The notes: generated by a model not told the origin, from the letters alone. DNA of 64,000 nucleotides from Sphingomonas sp. Leaf357 (GCF_001423845.1 NZ_LMPM01000001.1:2592153-2656152); one strand, 5' to 3'. Positions 1 through 9,883 are shown, counted from the first letter of the stretch. A program made the numbers and translations.

Positions 1-1742
1 TCGAGCGTTATGCCGCGCCTGGCGAGCAGCTGAATCGCCTTCTTCAGGACCGACAGCGTCTTCAGCCCGAGGAAGTCGAACTTCACGAGGCCCGCGCCCT
101 CGACATATTTCATGTCGAACTGCGTGACCGGCATGTCGGAGCGCGGATCGCGGTACAGCGGCACGAGCTGCGCCAGCGGCCGATCGCCGATCACCACGCC
201 GGCGGCATGCGTCGAACTATGGCGCGGGAGGCCCTCCAGCTTCATCGCCAGATCGATCAGGTGCCGGACGTTGCTATCGGCCTTGTATTCGTTGTGGAAC
301 TCGCCGACGCCGTTCAGCGTGCGATCCAGCGTCCAGGGATCGGTCGGGTGGTTCGGGATCAGCTTGGCGAGGCGATCGATCTGGCCATAGCTCATCTGCA
401 GCACGCGGCCGGTGTCCTTCAGCACCGCGCGCGCCTTCAGGCGACCGAAGGTGATGATCTGCGCGACGTGATCCGAGCCGTATTTGCGCTGGACGTAGCG
501 GATCACCTCCTCGCGCCGGGTTTCGCAGAAGTCGATGTCGAAATCCGGCATCGACACGCGCTCCGGGTTCAGGAAGCGTTCGAACAGCAGGCCGAGCTTC
601 ATCGGATCGAGATCGGTGATCGTCAGCGCCCAGGCGACGACCGAGCCCGCGCCCGAACCGCGGCCCGGGCCGACCGGGATATCGTGATCCTTGGCCCATT
701 TGATGAAATCGGCGACGATCAGGAAGTAGCCGGGAAAGCCCATCGAGACGATGACGTCGAGTTCGAAATCGAGCCGCTTGCGATAGTCTTCTTCCGTGGT
801 GTCGGGTGCGAGCCCCTTCCGCAATCGCTCCGTCAGCCCGGCATGCGCGTCGGCGCGCAAGGCGGCGGACTCGGCATCCCGATCGCCGGCGAGACTGGGC
901 AGGATCGGCTTGCGGTACGGCGCGGAGACGGCGCAGCGTTGCGCGACCACGAGCGTGTTGGCGATCGCCTCGGGCAGATCGGCGAACAGCGCGCGCATGT
1001 CCTTGGCCGGCTTCATCCACGCGTCGGGCGAGGAACGCGGGCGATCCTCGCTGGCGATATAGGTGGAATTGGCGATGCACAGCATGGCGTCGTGCGCCTC
1101 GCTGAAATCCTCGTCGGCGAAGCAGCAGGGATTGGTGGCGACGAGCGGCAGGCCGCGCGCATACGCCAGGTCGAGCAGCGGCGCCTCCGCCTTGCCCTCC
1201 ACTTCGTCCAGCCGGCGGGTGACTTCGATGTAGAGGCGGTTGGGGAACAGCGCCTCGAGCCGGTCGGCATACCGTTCGGCACGGTCGGTCTGGCCGTCGG
1301 CGAGCAGCCGCGTCAGCCCGCCCTCGCGCCCGGCGGTGAGCGCGATCAGCCCGTCCGTGTGCTTCGCCAGCATCGCGAAATCGACATGCGGCGATTGTTC
1401 GACCGGGCGGCCGAGATGCGCGTGGCTGACCAGCGCGCAGAGATTGTCGTAGCCCGTCTCGTCCTGCGCATAGAGCGCGATCCAGTCGAGCGGGGCCTCC
1501 ATCCCTTCGGGCATGTCGGGCCGGGCCAGGCCGAGCATCGTGCCGATGATCGGCTGCACGCCCGCGCCCTTGCACCCGTCCGAATAGGCCATCGCGGCGT
1601 AGAGCCCGTTGCGATCGGTCAGCGCGGCGGCGGGGAAGCCGAGTTCCTGCGCGCGCTTCGCGATCGCCTTCGGCTCGATCGCGCCGTCGAGCATCGTGTA
1701 GGACGAGAAGATACGGAGGGGCACGAAGGCGGAATGCGGCAT
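1..1742 (-). CDS. dnaE: DNA polymerase III alpha subunit, N-terminal part (cut by window edge)
   Basis: Catalytic subunit of the replicative polymerase. The reading frame is open from the start codon to the window edge, giving about 580 residues of the usual ~1150. The N-terminus is a PHP domain (FVPLRIFSSYTMLDGAIEP). The polymerase active-site motif PDFDIDF, followed by CETRREEVIRYV, holds two of the catalytic aspartates. GPGRGSGAGS lies just upstream. The PHP metal-binding HxH motif is replaced by R-I-F, so this domain looks catalytically dead, as is known for many DnaE1 proteins. The start chosen is the first ATG matching family N-termini. Gene order dnaE next to lolDC is on one strand. 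Product identity is certain; the C-terminus lies outside the window. Confidence 0.97.
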   Translation of the reverse strand, partial: MPHSAFVPLRIFSSYTMLDGAIEPKAIAKRAQELGFPAAALTDRNGLYAAMAYSDGCKGAGVQPIIGTMLGLARPDMPEGMEAPLDWIALYAQDETGYDNLCALVSHAHLGRPVEQSPHVDFAMLAKHTDGLIALTAGREGGLTRLLADGQTDRAERYADRLEALFPNRLYIEVTRRLDEVEGKAEAPLLDLAYARGLPLVATNPCCFADEDFSEAHDAMLCIANSTYIASEDRPRSSPDAWMKPAKDMRALFADLPEAIANTLVVAQRCAVSAPYRKPILPSLAGDRDAESAALRADAHAGLTERLRKGLAPDTTEEDYRKRLDFELDVIVSMGFPGYFLIVADFIKWAKDHDIPVGPGRGSGAGSVVAWALTITDLDPMKLGLLFERFLNPERVSMPDFDIDFCETRREEVIRYVQRKYGSDHVAQIITFGRLKARAVLKDTGRVLQMSYGQIDRLAKLIPNHPTDPWTLDRTLNGVGEFHNEYKADSNVRHLIDLAMKLEGLPRHSSTHAAGVVIGDRPLAQLVPLYRDPRSDMPVTQFDMKYVEGAGLVKFDFLGLKTLSVLKKAIQLLARRGITL

Positions 1743-1844
1743 CGCCGGACTATGGGGGCTGCGGCATGATTCGGGAAGCTGGGTTCGGCGCGTTTCGCCT
1801 TCCCCTCGTCATCCAAATTAGCGCGGCGTCCTCAACTCTCACCT

Positions 1845-1928
1845 CGTCATCCCAGCGAAGGCTGGGTTCTCATGCGGCGAAGGCGCGACAGGAGTCACTT
1901 GAGATCCCAGCCTTGGCTGGGATGACGG
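1845..1928. repeat. Intergenic palindromic repeat (GTCATCCCAGC family)
   Basis: Two arms, GTCATCCCAGCGAAGGCTGG and its near reverse complement, flank a ~35-base loop between dnaE and the peroxidase gene. Related copies lie at 4901-5009 and 19644-19746. This looks like a dispersed REP/MITE-like element. Confidence 0.8.
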
Positions 1929-1960
1929 TTTGTGGCGCTGGATGACGGTTCGTGGCTCAG

Positions 1961-2440
1961 CTAGAGAAGCTTTTCGATATCCTTGCGAATGTCCTCGGGC
2001 TTGGTCGTCGGCGCGTAGCGTTCTACCACCTGCCCGTCCTTGCCGACGAGGAACTTCGTGAAGTTCCACTTGATCCCCTCGGTGCCCAGGAAGCCGGGTG
2101 CCTGCTTCTTGAGTTCCACGAACAGCGGATCGGCGTTCGCGCCGTTGACGTCGACCTTGGCGAAGACCGGGAAGGTCACGTCGTAGGTCAGCGCGCAGAA
2201 ATTCGCGATCTCCGCCGCGTCGCCCGGTTCCTGCGCGCCGAACTGATTGCAGGGGAAACCCAGCACCTCGAACCCCTTGCCGGCGTAATCGCGGTGCAGC
2301 GCCTCCAGCCCCTCATATTGCGGGGTGAAGCCGCATTTCGAGGCGGTGTTGACGACGAGCAGCACCTTGCCGGCATAAGTCGAGAGGTCGGCGGGCGTGC
2401 CGTCGGCGGCCTTGACGGTCAGGTCGGTGATCGCGGTCAT
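1961..2440 (-). CDS. Glutathione peroxidase, cysteine form
   Basis: Reduces hydrogen peroxide or lipid hydroperoxides in the cytoplasm with glutathione or thioredoxin as donor. It has 159 residues, the normal size for bacterial BtuE/GPx proteins. The catalytic tetrad is visible: Cys36 in NTASKCGFT (Cys in place of selenocysteine), Gln70 in FGAQEPG, and Trp125-Asn126 in KWNFTKF. Cys64 in GFPCNQF marks the non-selenium class that often uses thioredoxin. It sits 18 bases after the lolD stop on the same strand, so it may be co-transcribed with lolCD. The true electron donor cannot be read from sequence. Confidence 0.95.
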   Translation of the reverse strand: MTAITDLTVKAADGTPADLSTYAGKVLLVVNTASKCGFTPQYEGLEALHRDYAGKGFEVLGFPCNQFGAQEPGDAAEIANFCALTYDVTFPVFAKVDVNGANADPLFVELKKQAPGFLGTEGIKWNFTKFLVGKDGQVVERYAPTTKPEDIRKDIEKLL

Positions 2441-2458
2441 GGCAGAAACTCCTTCCGA

Positions 2459-3130
2459 TCAGGCCAGACGGCCTTCGTGCAGCCGCACGACGCGGTCCAT
2501 CTTGGCGGCGAGGCGCTCGTTGTGCGTAGCGACCAACGCCGCCGACCCTTCACCGCGCACGAGGCGGAGGAATTCGGTCAGCACGACGTCGGCGGTGGCT
2601 TCGTCGAGATTGCCGGTCGGTTCGTCCGCCAGCACCAGAGCCGGGCGATTGGCGAGTGCGCGGGCGACGGCGACGCGCTGTTGCTCGCCGCCCGACAGCT
2701 GGCTCGGGCGGTGCGTCAGGCGGTGGCCCAGGCCCAGCGCGGTGAGCAGGCTGACGGCGCGCTCGTCGGCCACGGCGCGGGTGGCGCCACGGACGAGTTG
2801 CGGCAGCACGACATTCTCGGTCGCGTTGAAGTCGGGCAAGAGGTGATGGAATTGATAGACGAACCCGAGCTGGTCGCGCCGCACCAGAGTGCGTCCGTGC
2901 GCGTCGAGCTTCGCCGCTTCCTCGCCCGCGATCATGATCGACCCGGCGAACCCGCCTTCGAGCAGGCCGACCGCCTGCAGCATGGTCGACTTGCCCGAAC
3001 CGGACGGCCCGAGCAACGCGACGATCTCGCCCTGGCCAACGGTCAGGTCGACGCCGCGCAGGACGTCGATCGTGACGCCGCCCTGCGAGAAGCTGCGCGT
3101 CAGGCCGGTGACGTGGAGGATGTCAGTCAT
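2459..3130 (-). CDS. lolD: Lipoprotein-releasing system ATP-binding protein LolD
   Basis: ATPase of the inner-membrane LolCDE complex that extracts lipoproteins for transfer to the carrier LolA. 223 residues. Walker [10 protein letters not shown], the ABC signature [15 protein letters not shown] and Walker [13 protein letters not shown] are all intact. The frame stays open further upstream, but that extension is translated from a palindromic repeat (3141-3226) and is rejected. GGGAG placed 6 bases before the ATG at 3130 supports this start; an in-frame ATG two codons earlier (3136) is the alternative. It follows lolC on the same strand. Confidence 0.95.
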   Translation of the reverse strand: MTDILHVTGLTRSFSQGGVTIDVLRGVDLTVGQGEIVALLGPSGSGKSTMLQAVGLLEGGFAGSIMIAGEEAAKLDAHGRTLVRRDQLGFVYQFHHLLPDFNATENVVLPQLVRGATRAVADERAVSLLTALGLGHRLTHRPSQLSGGEQQRVAVARALANRPALVLADEPTGNLDEATADVVLTEFLRLVRGEGSAALVATHNERLAAKMDRVVRLHEGRLA

Positions 3131-3140
3131 GCCCATCTCC

Positions 3141-3226
3141 CGTCTGTGCTGAGCTTGTCGAAGCACTGCCCTTCTTGTCGCCGGTCGAGAAGAAGGACAG
3201 TCCTTCGACAAGCTCAGGACGGACGG
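3141..3226. repeat. Palindromic repeat (GAGCTTGTCGAAGC family) between lolC and lolD
   Basis: The arms around GCTGAGCTTGTCGAAGCACT and CCTTCGACAAGCTCAGGAC are inverted copies separated by ~30 bases. The element fills the gap between the lolC stop and the lolD ribosome binding site, so the operon mRNA should carry a strong hairpin there. Confidence 0.8.
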
Positions 3227-3243
3227 GGTTTGAGAGCCGAAAA

Positions 3244-4494
3244 TCATTCATACCGCAAAACCTGAACCGGATCGGTGCTCGCCGCCTTGTACGCGGGGTA
3301 GAGCGTCGCGAGAAAGCTGAATACCAGGGCCATCAGCGCGATCACCACGATCTCGACCGGATCGGTCTTGGACGGCAGTTCCGTCAGATAGCGGATCGAG
3401 GGATCCCACAGATTCTGCCCCGTCACGAACTGCACGAAGTTCACCACGCCCTGGCGGTAGAACAGGAAGATGAAGCCGAGCAGCAATCCGGCCAGCACGC
3501 CCAGCGCGCCGATCGTCGTGCCGACGACCATGAAGATGCGCATCAGCCCGCCGCGCGTCGCGCCCATCGTGCGCAGGATCGCAATGTCGCGGGTCTTGGC
3601 GCGGACCAGCATGATCAGCGAGGAGAGGATGTTGAACACCGCGACCAGGATGATGATCGACAGCACGGTGAACATAGCCACGCGCTCCACCGCCAGCGCC
3701 TCGAACAATTGCGCATTCATCTGCCGCCAGTCGGCGATCACCGCGCGACGACCGACCTTTTCCTGCAAGGGAGCCAGGATCGCGCCGACGCGGTCGGCAT
3801 CCTCGGTCTGCACCTCGACCATGCCAACGCTGTCGCCCATCAGCAGCAAGGTCTGCGCGTCCTCCATCGGCATGATGATGTACGCCTTGTCGTAATCGTA
3901 CACGCCGATCTCGAAGATCGCGCCGACCGTATAGGACACGATGCGCGGCACGGTGCCGAACGGAGTCGTCTGCCCCTGCGGGCTGATCAGCGAGATCTCG
4001 CTGCCAACCGTCGCGCCCAGCGCATCGGCCAGCCGCGAACCGATCGCGATCTTGTTGCTGCCGGCAGTCAGCACGTTGAGCGAGCCCAGCACGACCTTGC
4101 CGTTGATCGTCTTGTTGGCACGGATATCGGCCACGCGCATGCCGCGCACCAGCACCGCCTCGACCCGGCCGTTATAGCTCGTCATCAGCGGCTGCTCGAT
4201 CAGCGGCGTGGCGGAGGTGACCCCCGGAGTGGCGCGCGCCGTCTTCACGATATCGCGCCAGTCGGGCAGTTGCCCGCCGATTCCCTGCACCACGGCATGG
4301 CCATTCAGCCCGACGATCTTGTCGAACAGTTCCGCGCGAAAGCCGTTCATCACGCTCATGACGATCACCAGAGCGGCGACCCCGAGCATCACGGCGACCA
4401 GGCTGATCGAGGCGACGAGGAAGATGAACGCCTCGCCCTTGCCGGGCAGCAGATAGCGCCGGGCGATCATGCGTTCGTAACGGGAGAGGATCAT
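3244..4494 (-). CDS. lolC: Lipoprotein-releasing system permease, LolC/LolE family
   Basis: Integral inner-membrane subunit that partners with LolD. 416 residues from the ATG at 4494 ([15 protein letters not shown]), which matches family N-termini; an ATG 15 codons upstream is judged too long. One membrane segment lies near residues 25-50 ([32 protein letters not shown]). A large periplasmic MacB-like domain follows. Three membrane segments lie in the C-terminal third, in the usual FtsX-like arrangement. Only one permease gene is present, so it probably forms a homodimer, as proposed for bacteria with a single LolF-type permease. Confidence 0.93.
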   Translation of the reverse strand: MILSRYERMIARRYLLPGKGEAFIFLVASISLVAVMLGVAALVIVMSVMNGFRAELFDKIVGLNGHAVVQGIGGQLPDWRDIVKTARATPGVTSATPLIEQPLMTSYNGRVEAVLVRGMRVADIRANKTINGKVVLGSLNVLTAGSNKIAIGSRLADALGATVGSEISLISPQGQTTPFGTVPRIVSYTVGAIFEIGVYDYDKAYIIMPMEDAQTLLLMGDSVGMVEVQTEDADRVGAILAPLQEKVGRRAVIADWRQMNAQLFEALAVERVAMFTVLSIIILVAVFNILSSLIMLVRAKTRDIAILRTMGATRGGLMRIFMVVGTTIGALGVLAGLLLGFIFLFYRQGVVNFVQFVTGQNLWDPSIRYLTELPSKTDPVEIVVIALMALVFSFLATLYPAYKAASTDPVQVLRYE

Positions 4495-4738
4495 GGCGCT
4501 CGCTCTAGGGCGGCGGCCCCGCGCTGGCAACAGAAACACCCTGTTGCGGAATCGCCACAGGGTGGCCGCAATCCAACCGCATTGACCACATTGCCGGTGA
4601 CAAATCGCGCCATCCTGCCTAGCAACACAATCACTGAGACACAGGCAACGGCCGTGGTTCGGGGAATGCTTTCATCGCCGCCTTAGGGTGTGGCACGGGA
4701 GCGGGACAAAGGGGGCTGACGAGCGATCGTCACGCAGG

Positions 4739-4774
4739 ACGCCCGGGTCGGAAACGGCCCGGGCGTTTGCTTTT
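4739..4774 (+). terminator. Rho-independent terminator without an upstream gene
   Basis: Perfect 9-bp stem ACGCCCGGG / CCCGGGCGT around a 10-base loop, followed by TGCTTTT. It is oriented for plus-strand transcription, yet the genes on both sides are on the minus strand. Confidence 0.7.
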
Positions 4775-4900
4775 GGGCGAAGGCGCGACCGCGTCGCGCC
4801 GGTCCGCGCGAGAGCGCGGATCGCCCAAAACGGCCGGCGGGCGGCCTTCAAGCCCGCCCGGCCGACGACGGCTTTGCCGTTGTCCTTTCCATAGCCCTAT

Positions 4901-5009
4901 CCGTCATCCCGGCGCAGGCCGGGATCCAACGAGCGGAAAACGCTGCGCTTCGACAATCGAGAACAGCCAGTGCGGCACGTTGGATCCCGGCCTACGCCGG
5001 GATGACGGT
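4901..5009. repeat. Palindromic repeat (GTCATCCCGGC family)
   Basis: CCGTCATCCCGGCGCAGGCC at the left and an inverted copy ending GGGATGACGG at the right, ~65 bases apart. It lies just downstream of the TonB receptor stop codon. Confidence 0.85.
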
Positions 5010-5028
5010 TGGAGGTCATACCGGTAAC

Positions 5029-7476
5029 TTAGAAAGACTTGCTCACCGTAAGCCCGTACGTCCGCGGATCACCCGGCTGACCCACGATCAGCCCGGTGCT
5101 GCCCGACTGGGTCGACAACAACTCGAAGTAATTCTGGTTGAAGGCGTTGCGGACCCACCCGAACACGTTGAAATCGTCCTTGCGATACCCGGCGCGGAAG
5201 TTCGACAGCGAATAACCCTCGATCCACGTATAGGCCGATGGCGACGGGTTGGACGAGAAGCGCGAGCGGTAATTACCGTCATAGCCGAGATAGACTTCGC
5301 CCCCGGATCCGCCGACCGGAATATTGTATTCGCCTCCCGCCGACAGCGACCATTTCGAAATACCCGGCAGGCGTTGACCGGAAATGTCGCACACGACCGG
5401 GCTGAGGCCGCCGGCCACGCCAGCCGGCCCGGGCGTGCCGGTCGTCACCGTGCCGCCGGACAGTTCGGGCGGGCACGGCGCGTTGGTGAAGCGCTGGTAG
5501 GTGGCATCGGTATAGGCACCGTTGAAATACAGGTTGAGCCGTTTGCTCGGGCGAAAGCTCGAATCGAATTCGAAACCGCGCGAGCGAACCTTGCCGGCAT
5601 TGGCGAGATAGCCGCGGATCACCGTGAGCTGGCCGTTATTCACCGTCGCCTGATAATCGGCGATCTCGGTCCAGAAGGCCGCGAGGTTCAGCGTCGCGCG
5701 ACGATCGAGAAACTGGGTCTTGAGCCCGATTTCATAGGCATCGACCTTTTCCGGCTTTACCGTTTGGGTGGTGAGATCGACCGCGGTGCCGGCGGCGTTG
5801 AGCGGCAGACCCGACAGATTGATGCCGCCCGACTTGAAGCTCTTCGCGTAGGTCGCATAGCCGTGGACATCGCGGGTGAAATCATACGATGCGGTGATGT
5901 CGCCCGATACGTTCCACGCGCTGAATTCCGGCGCATAGCTTTGCGGTGCCAGCGTGGCGGCCTGATCGGCGTTCAGCGTGGTGCTGCCGCTGCCGGTGCG
6001 GACCACCGAGACGTAGGATCCGCTCTTTTTGTCGTAGTTGAGCCGCAGGCCGGGCTGGATATGGAAGCCCTCGGCCACTGCCCAGTTCAGCTTGCCGAAC
6101 ACCGCGAAGCTGGTGTTGTCGAAGCTGATCGTATTGGTTGAAGTCAGACCGTCCAGCACCGCCGGGTTGCAGGCGTTGGCGGTTGGCGTCGCGCAGCCGC
6201 TGGATCCTACCGGGACGTTGCCGGGATTGAGCAGATACCGGCTCGCCGCCGAGCCCTGAACCTGAGATCCTTGCGTGTTGATGGTCTGATGGAAGTAGAA
6301 TGCGCCGACGGTGTAATCGAGCGTATTCTTGCCATCCGACGCCAGGCGGAGTTCCTGCGACACCTGTTTCTGCTGCGAGGGGTTCTGCGACACCGTGGTG
6401 ATCGGCAGGCCGATAAAGTCCCGGTCGTTCTGCGGCTGCCAGTCCCAATAGCGCCATGAGCTCACCGACGTCAGCGTCGCCGCGCCGAGATCGAGGTTCG
6501 CGACCAGCGACGCACCGCCGATTTCCTGGCGCGAATTGATGCTAGCGTCGAGGTCGGTGACCCGATCGAAGGGATTGGTGCTCGGCGGGGTATAGCCGAA
6601 GGCGGCGGCCAGCGCGTTGTATTGGCGGTTCGCGGCGCGCTGCGTGGTCCCGACGCGGGCGTAATATTGCACGCAGCAATCCGGGCTCTGCACGTTGAAA
6701 TCCCCGAACAGCGTCAGGTCGAGCGTATCCGTCGCCTTCCACAACAGCTGCCCGCGCACGCCGAAATTGCGCTGGCGATGCAGATATTCGTCGGTGCGGA
6801 CATTGTAGATCGTGCCCTTGCGCGTCGTGGCGGAGGTAGACAACCGGATCGCGACGTTGTCCGTGATCGGCCCGGATACGGATGCCTTGGCCTGCACGAA
6901 ATTGTAATTGCCGACGCTCAGCTCGGCCTTGGCCTCGGGCGAGAAGCTCGGCGGCCGCGTGGTGATATTCAGCGCGCCGGCGGTGGTGTTCTTGCCGTAG
7001 AGCGTGCCCTGCGGCCCGCGCAGCACCTCGACCTGCGCGACATCGACGAAATCGAACGTCGATGCGCCGACGCGGCCGATATAGACGCCATCGACATAGA
7101 AGCCGACGCCCTGTTCGATCCCGTCGTTGGTCAGGCCGAACGGCGCGCCCAGGCCACGGATGTTGATCGCCGAATTGCGTGGATTGCTCGAATAGAATTG
7201 CAGCGAGGGCTGTTGCTGCTGCAGCCGATTGACGTTGAACGCGCCGGTCTTTTCGATCTCCGCCCCGCCGATCACGGACATCGCGATCGGCACTTCCTGC
7301 ACGCGCTCGACGCGGCGACGCGCGGTGACGACGATGTCGCCGGGGGCTGCCGACGCCGCGTCCGGCTGCGCCTCGCTCGCGGCCTGCCCGGCGGGGGCCG
7401 CCAGCTGTTCGGGCTCGGGCGCGGTGGTTCCCGATGCGGCTTGCAACGCCAACAGTAGCGACAGTGTCGTGGACAT
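5029..7476 (-). CDS. TonB-dependent outer-membrane receptor
   Basis: Outer-membrane beta-barrel that imports a ligand with energy from TonB/ExbBD. 815 residues. A short alanine/proline-rich leader is followed by a TonB-box-like stretch (DIVVTARRR, residues ~47-55). Next comes the plug domain with VEVLRGPQGTLYGKNTTAGALNI, and then the barrel, ending in a terminal Phe (VSKSF) expected for outer-membrane insertion. It resembles the large Sphingomonas receptor family for siderophores, plant glycosides or aromatic compounds. No neighbouring enzyme indicates the ligand. The N-terminal signal peptide is atypically short in its charged region. Confidence 0.93.
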   Translation of the reverse strand: MSTTLSLLLALQAASGTTAPEPEQLAAPAGQAASEAQPDAASAAPGDIVVTARRRVERVQEVPIAMSVIGGAEIEKTGAFNVNRLQQQQPSLQFYSSNPRNSAINIRGLGAPFGLTNDGIEQGVGFYVDGVYIGRVGASTFDFVDVAQVEVLRGPQGTLYGKNTTAGALNITTRPPSFSPEAKAELSVGNYNFVQAKASVSGPITDNVAIRLSTSATTRKGTIYNVRTDEYLHRQRNFGVRGQLLWKATDTLDLTLFGDFNVQSPDCCVQYYARVGTTQRAANRQYNALAAAFGYTPPSTNPFDRVTDLDASINSRQEIGGASLVANLDLGAATLTSVSSWRYWDWQPQNDRDFIGLPITTVSQNPSQQKQVSQELRLASDGKNTLDYTVGAFYFHQTINTQGSQVQGSAASRYLLNPGNVPVGSSGCATPTANACNPAVLDGLTSTNTISFDNTSFAVFGKLNWAVAEGFHIQPGLRLNYDKKSGSYVSVVRTGSGSTTLNADQAATLAPQSYAPEFSAWNVSGDITASYDFTRDVHGYATYAKSFKSGGINLSGLPLNAAGTAVDLTTQTVKPEKVDAYEIGLKTQFLDRRATLNLAAFWTEIADYQATVNNGQLTVIRGYLANAGKVRSRGFEFDSSFRPSKRLNLYFNGAYTDATYQRFTNAPCPPELSGGTVTTGTPGPAGVAGGLSPVVCDISGQRLPGISKWSLSAGGEYNIPVGGSGGEVYLGYDGNYRSRFSSNPSPSAYTWIEGYSLSNFRAGYRKDDFNVFGWVRNAFNQNYFELLSTQSGSTGLIVGQPGDPRTYGLTVSKSF

Positions 7477-7614
7477 GTGTGGTTCCCCCGCAGATTATGC
7501 GGCCTATTGTCCATCGTTTTAATAGGATAACAACATGCGGTCGCTTGCCCGCCGTGAAGCTGAGCTTTCAGCGCGTAAATTTCGTTCACCCGCCTCTTGA
7601 AGCCGAAAAAGGTG

Positions 7615-7723
7615 CTTCCCAGATCGCTGCCGCGCGGCGCCTTCGGGGCCGCGAAAGCTGGGCGTCGCGCCGTGGCGGGCGCCCTTTCACACCGTTGATT
7701 GCTCTTTTGGAGGATTAAACATG
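7615..7723 (+). promoter_or_regulatory. ROSE-type RNA thermometer in the hsp20 leader
   Basis: The leader folds into successive hairpins, including one with a UUCG tetraloop (around 7637-7655). It ends with TTGCTCTTTTGGAGGATT. TTGCTC can pair with GAGGA of the Shine-Dalgarno sequence (7709-7714), leaving an internal G opposite G. That is the hallmark of ROSE thermometers, whose anti-SD motif is U(U/C)GCU. Melting at heat shock would free the ribosome binding site. Confidence 0.85.
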
Positions 7724-8188
7724 CGTCAGTTCGATTTGACCCCGTTCCGCCGCTCGACCGTCGGGTTCGACCGGCTGTTCGACATGCTGGAAACCAGCAC
7801 CCGTCAGGCCAGCCCGGACAATTATCCGCCGTTCAATCTCGAGCGGATCGATGGCGACCGCTATCGCATCACCCTCGCCGTGGCCGGCTTCGCCCGCGAC
7901 GAGATCGAGATCGTCGCGCAGCAGAACCTGCTGCAGGTGAAGGGCAAGAAGGACGAGAAGGACAATGCCGGCACCTTCCTGCACCTCGGCATCGCCAATC
8001 GCGGTTTCGAACGCCGTTTCGAACTCGCGGATTTCGTGCGGGTCGACGATGCACGGCTCAACGACGGCCTACTCGTGATCGATCTGGTCCGCGAGGTGCC
8101 GGAGGCGATGAAGCCGAAGACGGTGCCGATCAAGACCGGCGCACCGCTGATCGCAGTCGAAGACGCCGACGAGGCCAAGGCCGCGTAA
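7721..8188 (+). CDS. Small heat-shock protein, Hsp20/IbpA family
   Basis: ATP-independent chaperone that holds unfolding proteins. 155 residues. The alpha-crystallin domain spans about residues 38-125 (FNLERIDGDRYRITLAVAGFARDEIEI ... GLLVIDLVREVP). The C-terminal tail contains an I-x-I-like anchor (TVPIKTG). The start is fixed by the GGAGGA ribosome binding site 6 bases upstream, which is itself masked by the ROSE hairpin. It stands alone between divergent and convergent neighbours and is followed by a strong terminator. Confidence 0.95.
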   Translation: MRQFDLTPFRRSTVGFDRLFDMLETSTRQASPDNYPPFNLERIDGDRYRITLAVAGFARDEIEIVAQQNLLQVKGKKDEKDNAGTFLHLGIANRGFERRFELADFVRVDDARLNDGLLVIDLVREVPEAMKPKTVPIKTGAPLIAVEDADEAKAA

Positions 8189-8212
8189 CGCGCTCAACGT
8201 CGTTTGAAATGG

Positions 8213-8240
8213 GGCGCCCGGATCGTTCCGGGCGCCTTTA
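8213..8240. terminator. Terminator between hsp20 and pyrG
   Basis: Perfect 10-bp stem GGCGCCCGGA / TCCGGGCGCC with loop TCGT, followed by TTTA. It lies between two convergent genes and primarily ends hsp20. Confidence 0.85.
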
Positions 8241-8248
8241 TCGTGCGC

Positions 8249-9883
8249 CTAGACCAGCCGGCTCTGCTTCACCGCCGCGGCGATGAAGCTCGCGAACAGG
8301 GGATGCGGGTCGAACGGCTTGCTCTTCAACTCCGGATGGAACTGCACGCCGACGAACCACGGATGATCCGGCCGTTCGACGATCTCGGGCAGCATGCCGT
8401 CGGGCGACATGCCGCTGAACACCAGCCCGCCCTTCTCCAGCGCCTGCCGGTAGGCGGTATTGACCTCGTAGCGGTGGCGGTGGCGTTCGGAGATGTCGGT
8501 ATCGCCGTAGATCGAGGACACGACGCTGTTGCCGTCGAGCTTCGCGGCATAGGCCCCCAGCCGCATCGTGCCGCCCAGGTCGCCGCCCGCCTCGCGCTTC
8601 TCGACGCCCTCGGCGGTCATCCATTCGGTGATCATGCCGACCACCGGTTCCTCGGTCGGGCCGAATTCGGTCGAACTGGCGTCGGCGATGGCGGCGAGAT
8701 CGCGCGCGCCTTCGATGCACGCCATCTGCATCCCGAAACAGATCCCGAAATAGGGTATCTCACGTTCGCGGGCGAAGCGCACGCTGGCGATCTTGCCCTC
8801 CGCGCCGCGCGACCCGAAGGCGCCGGGCACGAGGATCGCGTGCAGCGGCTCGAGCCGGGCGGCGATGTCGTTATCGGCGGATTCGAACAGCTCGGCGTCG
8901 ATCCACTCGATATTGACTTTCACGCGGTTGGCGATGCCGCCGTGCACCAGCGCCTCGTTCAGCGACTTGTAGGCATCCTGCAGCCCGACATATTTGCCGA
9001 CCACGCCGACGGTCACTTCGCCCTCGGGATTGGTCAGGCGGTCCATGATGTCGGTCCAGCGCGACAGATCGGGCGAGCGGCCCGGCAGGATGCCGAACGC
9101 GTTCAGCACCGCGTCGTCCAGGCCCTCCTGATGATATTGCACCGGCACCGCATAGATGCTCCTGGCATCCAGCGCCGGGATCACGGCTTCCTTGGGGACG
9201 TTGCAGAACAGGGCGATCTTGGCCCGGTCGCTTTCCGGCAACGGATGTTCGCAGCGGCACACCAGCACGTCGGGCTGTACGCCGAGCGCCGCGAGTTCGC
9301 GCACCGAATGCTGGGTCGGCTTGGTCTTCAGCTCGCCGGCCGCCGCGATGTACGGCACCAGCGTCACATGGATGCTGACCGAATTGCCGCGCCCCAGATC
9401 GTTGCGGAGTTGCCGGATCGCCTCGATGAACGGCAGCGATTCGATATCGCCGACCGTCCCGCCGATCTCGCACAGCACGAAATCGACGTCGTCGCTCTGC
9501 GCCTGGGCGAACTCCTTGATCGCGTCGGTGACGTGCGGCACGACCTGCACCGTGGCACCCAGATAATCGCCGCGCCGCTCCCGCGCGATGATCTGGCTGT
9601 AGATGCGGCCCGAGGTGATGTTGTCCGACTGGCGCGAGGGAACGCCGGTAAAGCGTTCGTAATGGCCGAGATCGAGATCGGTCTCCGCCCCGTCGTCGGT
9701 GACGTAGACCTCGCCGTGCTGGTATGGCGACATCGTGCCCGGATCGACGTTCAGATACGGATCGAACTTGCGGATGCGCACGGTGTAGCCGCGTGCCTGC
9801 AAGAGCGCCGCGAGGCTTGCCGCCATGAGACCCTTGCCGAGCGAGGAGACCACGCCGCCGGTGATGAAGATGAACCGCGCCAT
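8249..9883 (-). CDS. pyrG: CTP synthase
   Basis: Makes CTP from UTP, ATP and glutamine. 544 residues, the full family length. The N-terminal synthetase domain begins with [18 protein letters not shown] (P-loop). The C-terminal class I glutaminase domain carries the nucleophile Cys in [10 protein letters not shown] and the His/Glu of [10 protein letters not shown]. It lies downstream of secG on the same strand, 91 bases apart. Confidence 0.98.
   Translation of the reverse strand: MARFIFITGGVVSSLGKGLMAASLAALLQARGYTVRIRKFDPYLNVDPGTMSPYQHGEVYVTDDGAETDLDLGHYERFTGVPSRQSDNITSGRIYSQIIARERRGDYLGATVQVVPHVTDAIKEFAQAQSDDVDFVLCEIGGTVGDIESLPFIEAIRQLRNDLGRGNSVSIHVTLVPYIAAAGELKTKPTQHSVRELAALGVQPDVLVCRCEHPLPESDRAKIALFCNVPKEAVIPALDARSIYAVPVQYHQEGLDDAVLNAFGILPGRSPDLSRWTDIMDRLTNPEGEVTVGVVGKYVGLQDAYKSLNEALVHGGIANRVKVNIEWIDAELFESADNDIAARLEPLHAILVPGAFGSRGAEGKIASVRFAREREIPYFGICFGMQMACIEGARDLAAIADASSTEFGPTEEPVVGMITEWMTAEGVEKREAGGDLGGTMRLGAYAAKLDGNSVVSSIYGDTDISERHRHRYEVNTAYRQALEKGGLVFSGMSPDGMLPEIVERPDHPWFVGVQFHPELKSKPFDPHPLFASFIAAAVKQSRLV

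Larger units (their letters stand above)
4540..5028. other. Gene-free stretch between lolC and a TonB receptor
   Basis: No convincing coding frame. It holds a strong plus-strand terminator hairpin (4739-4774) that ends no visible gene, and a palindromic repeat (4901-5009). The left part should contain the lolC promoter on the minus strand. The orphan terminator hints at an unannotated small RNA ending there. Confidence 0.6.

Noticed and set aside
207..1769. 520-residue plus-strand frame
   Set aside because: Antisense to dnaE, which shows intact polymerase motifs.
3131..3247. N-terminal extension of LolD
   Set aside because: Translated from a palindromic repeat and not part of the family; internal ATG with a good ribosome site preferred.
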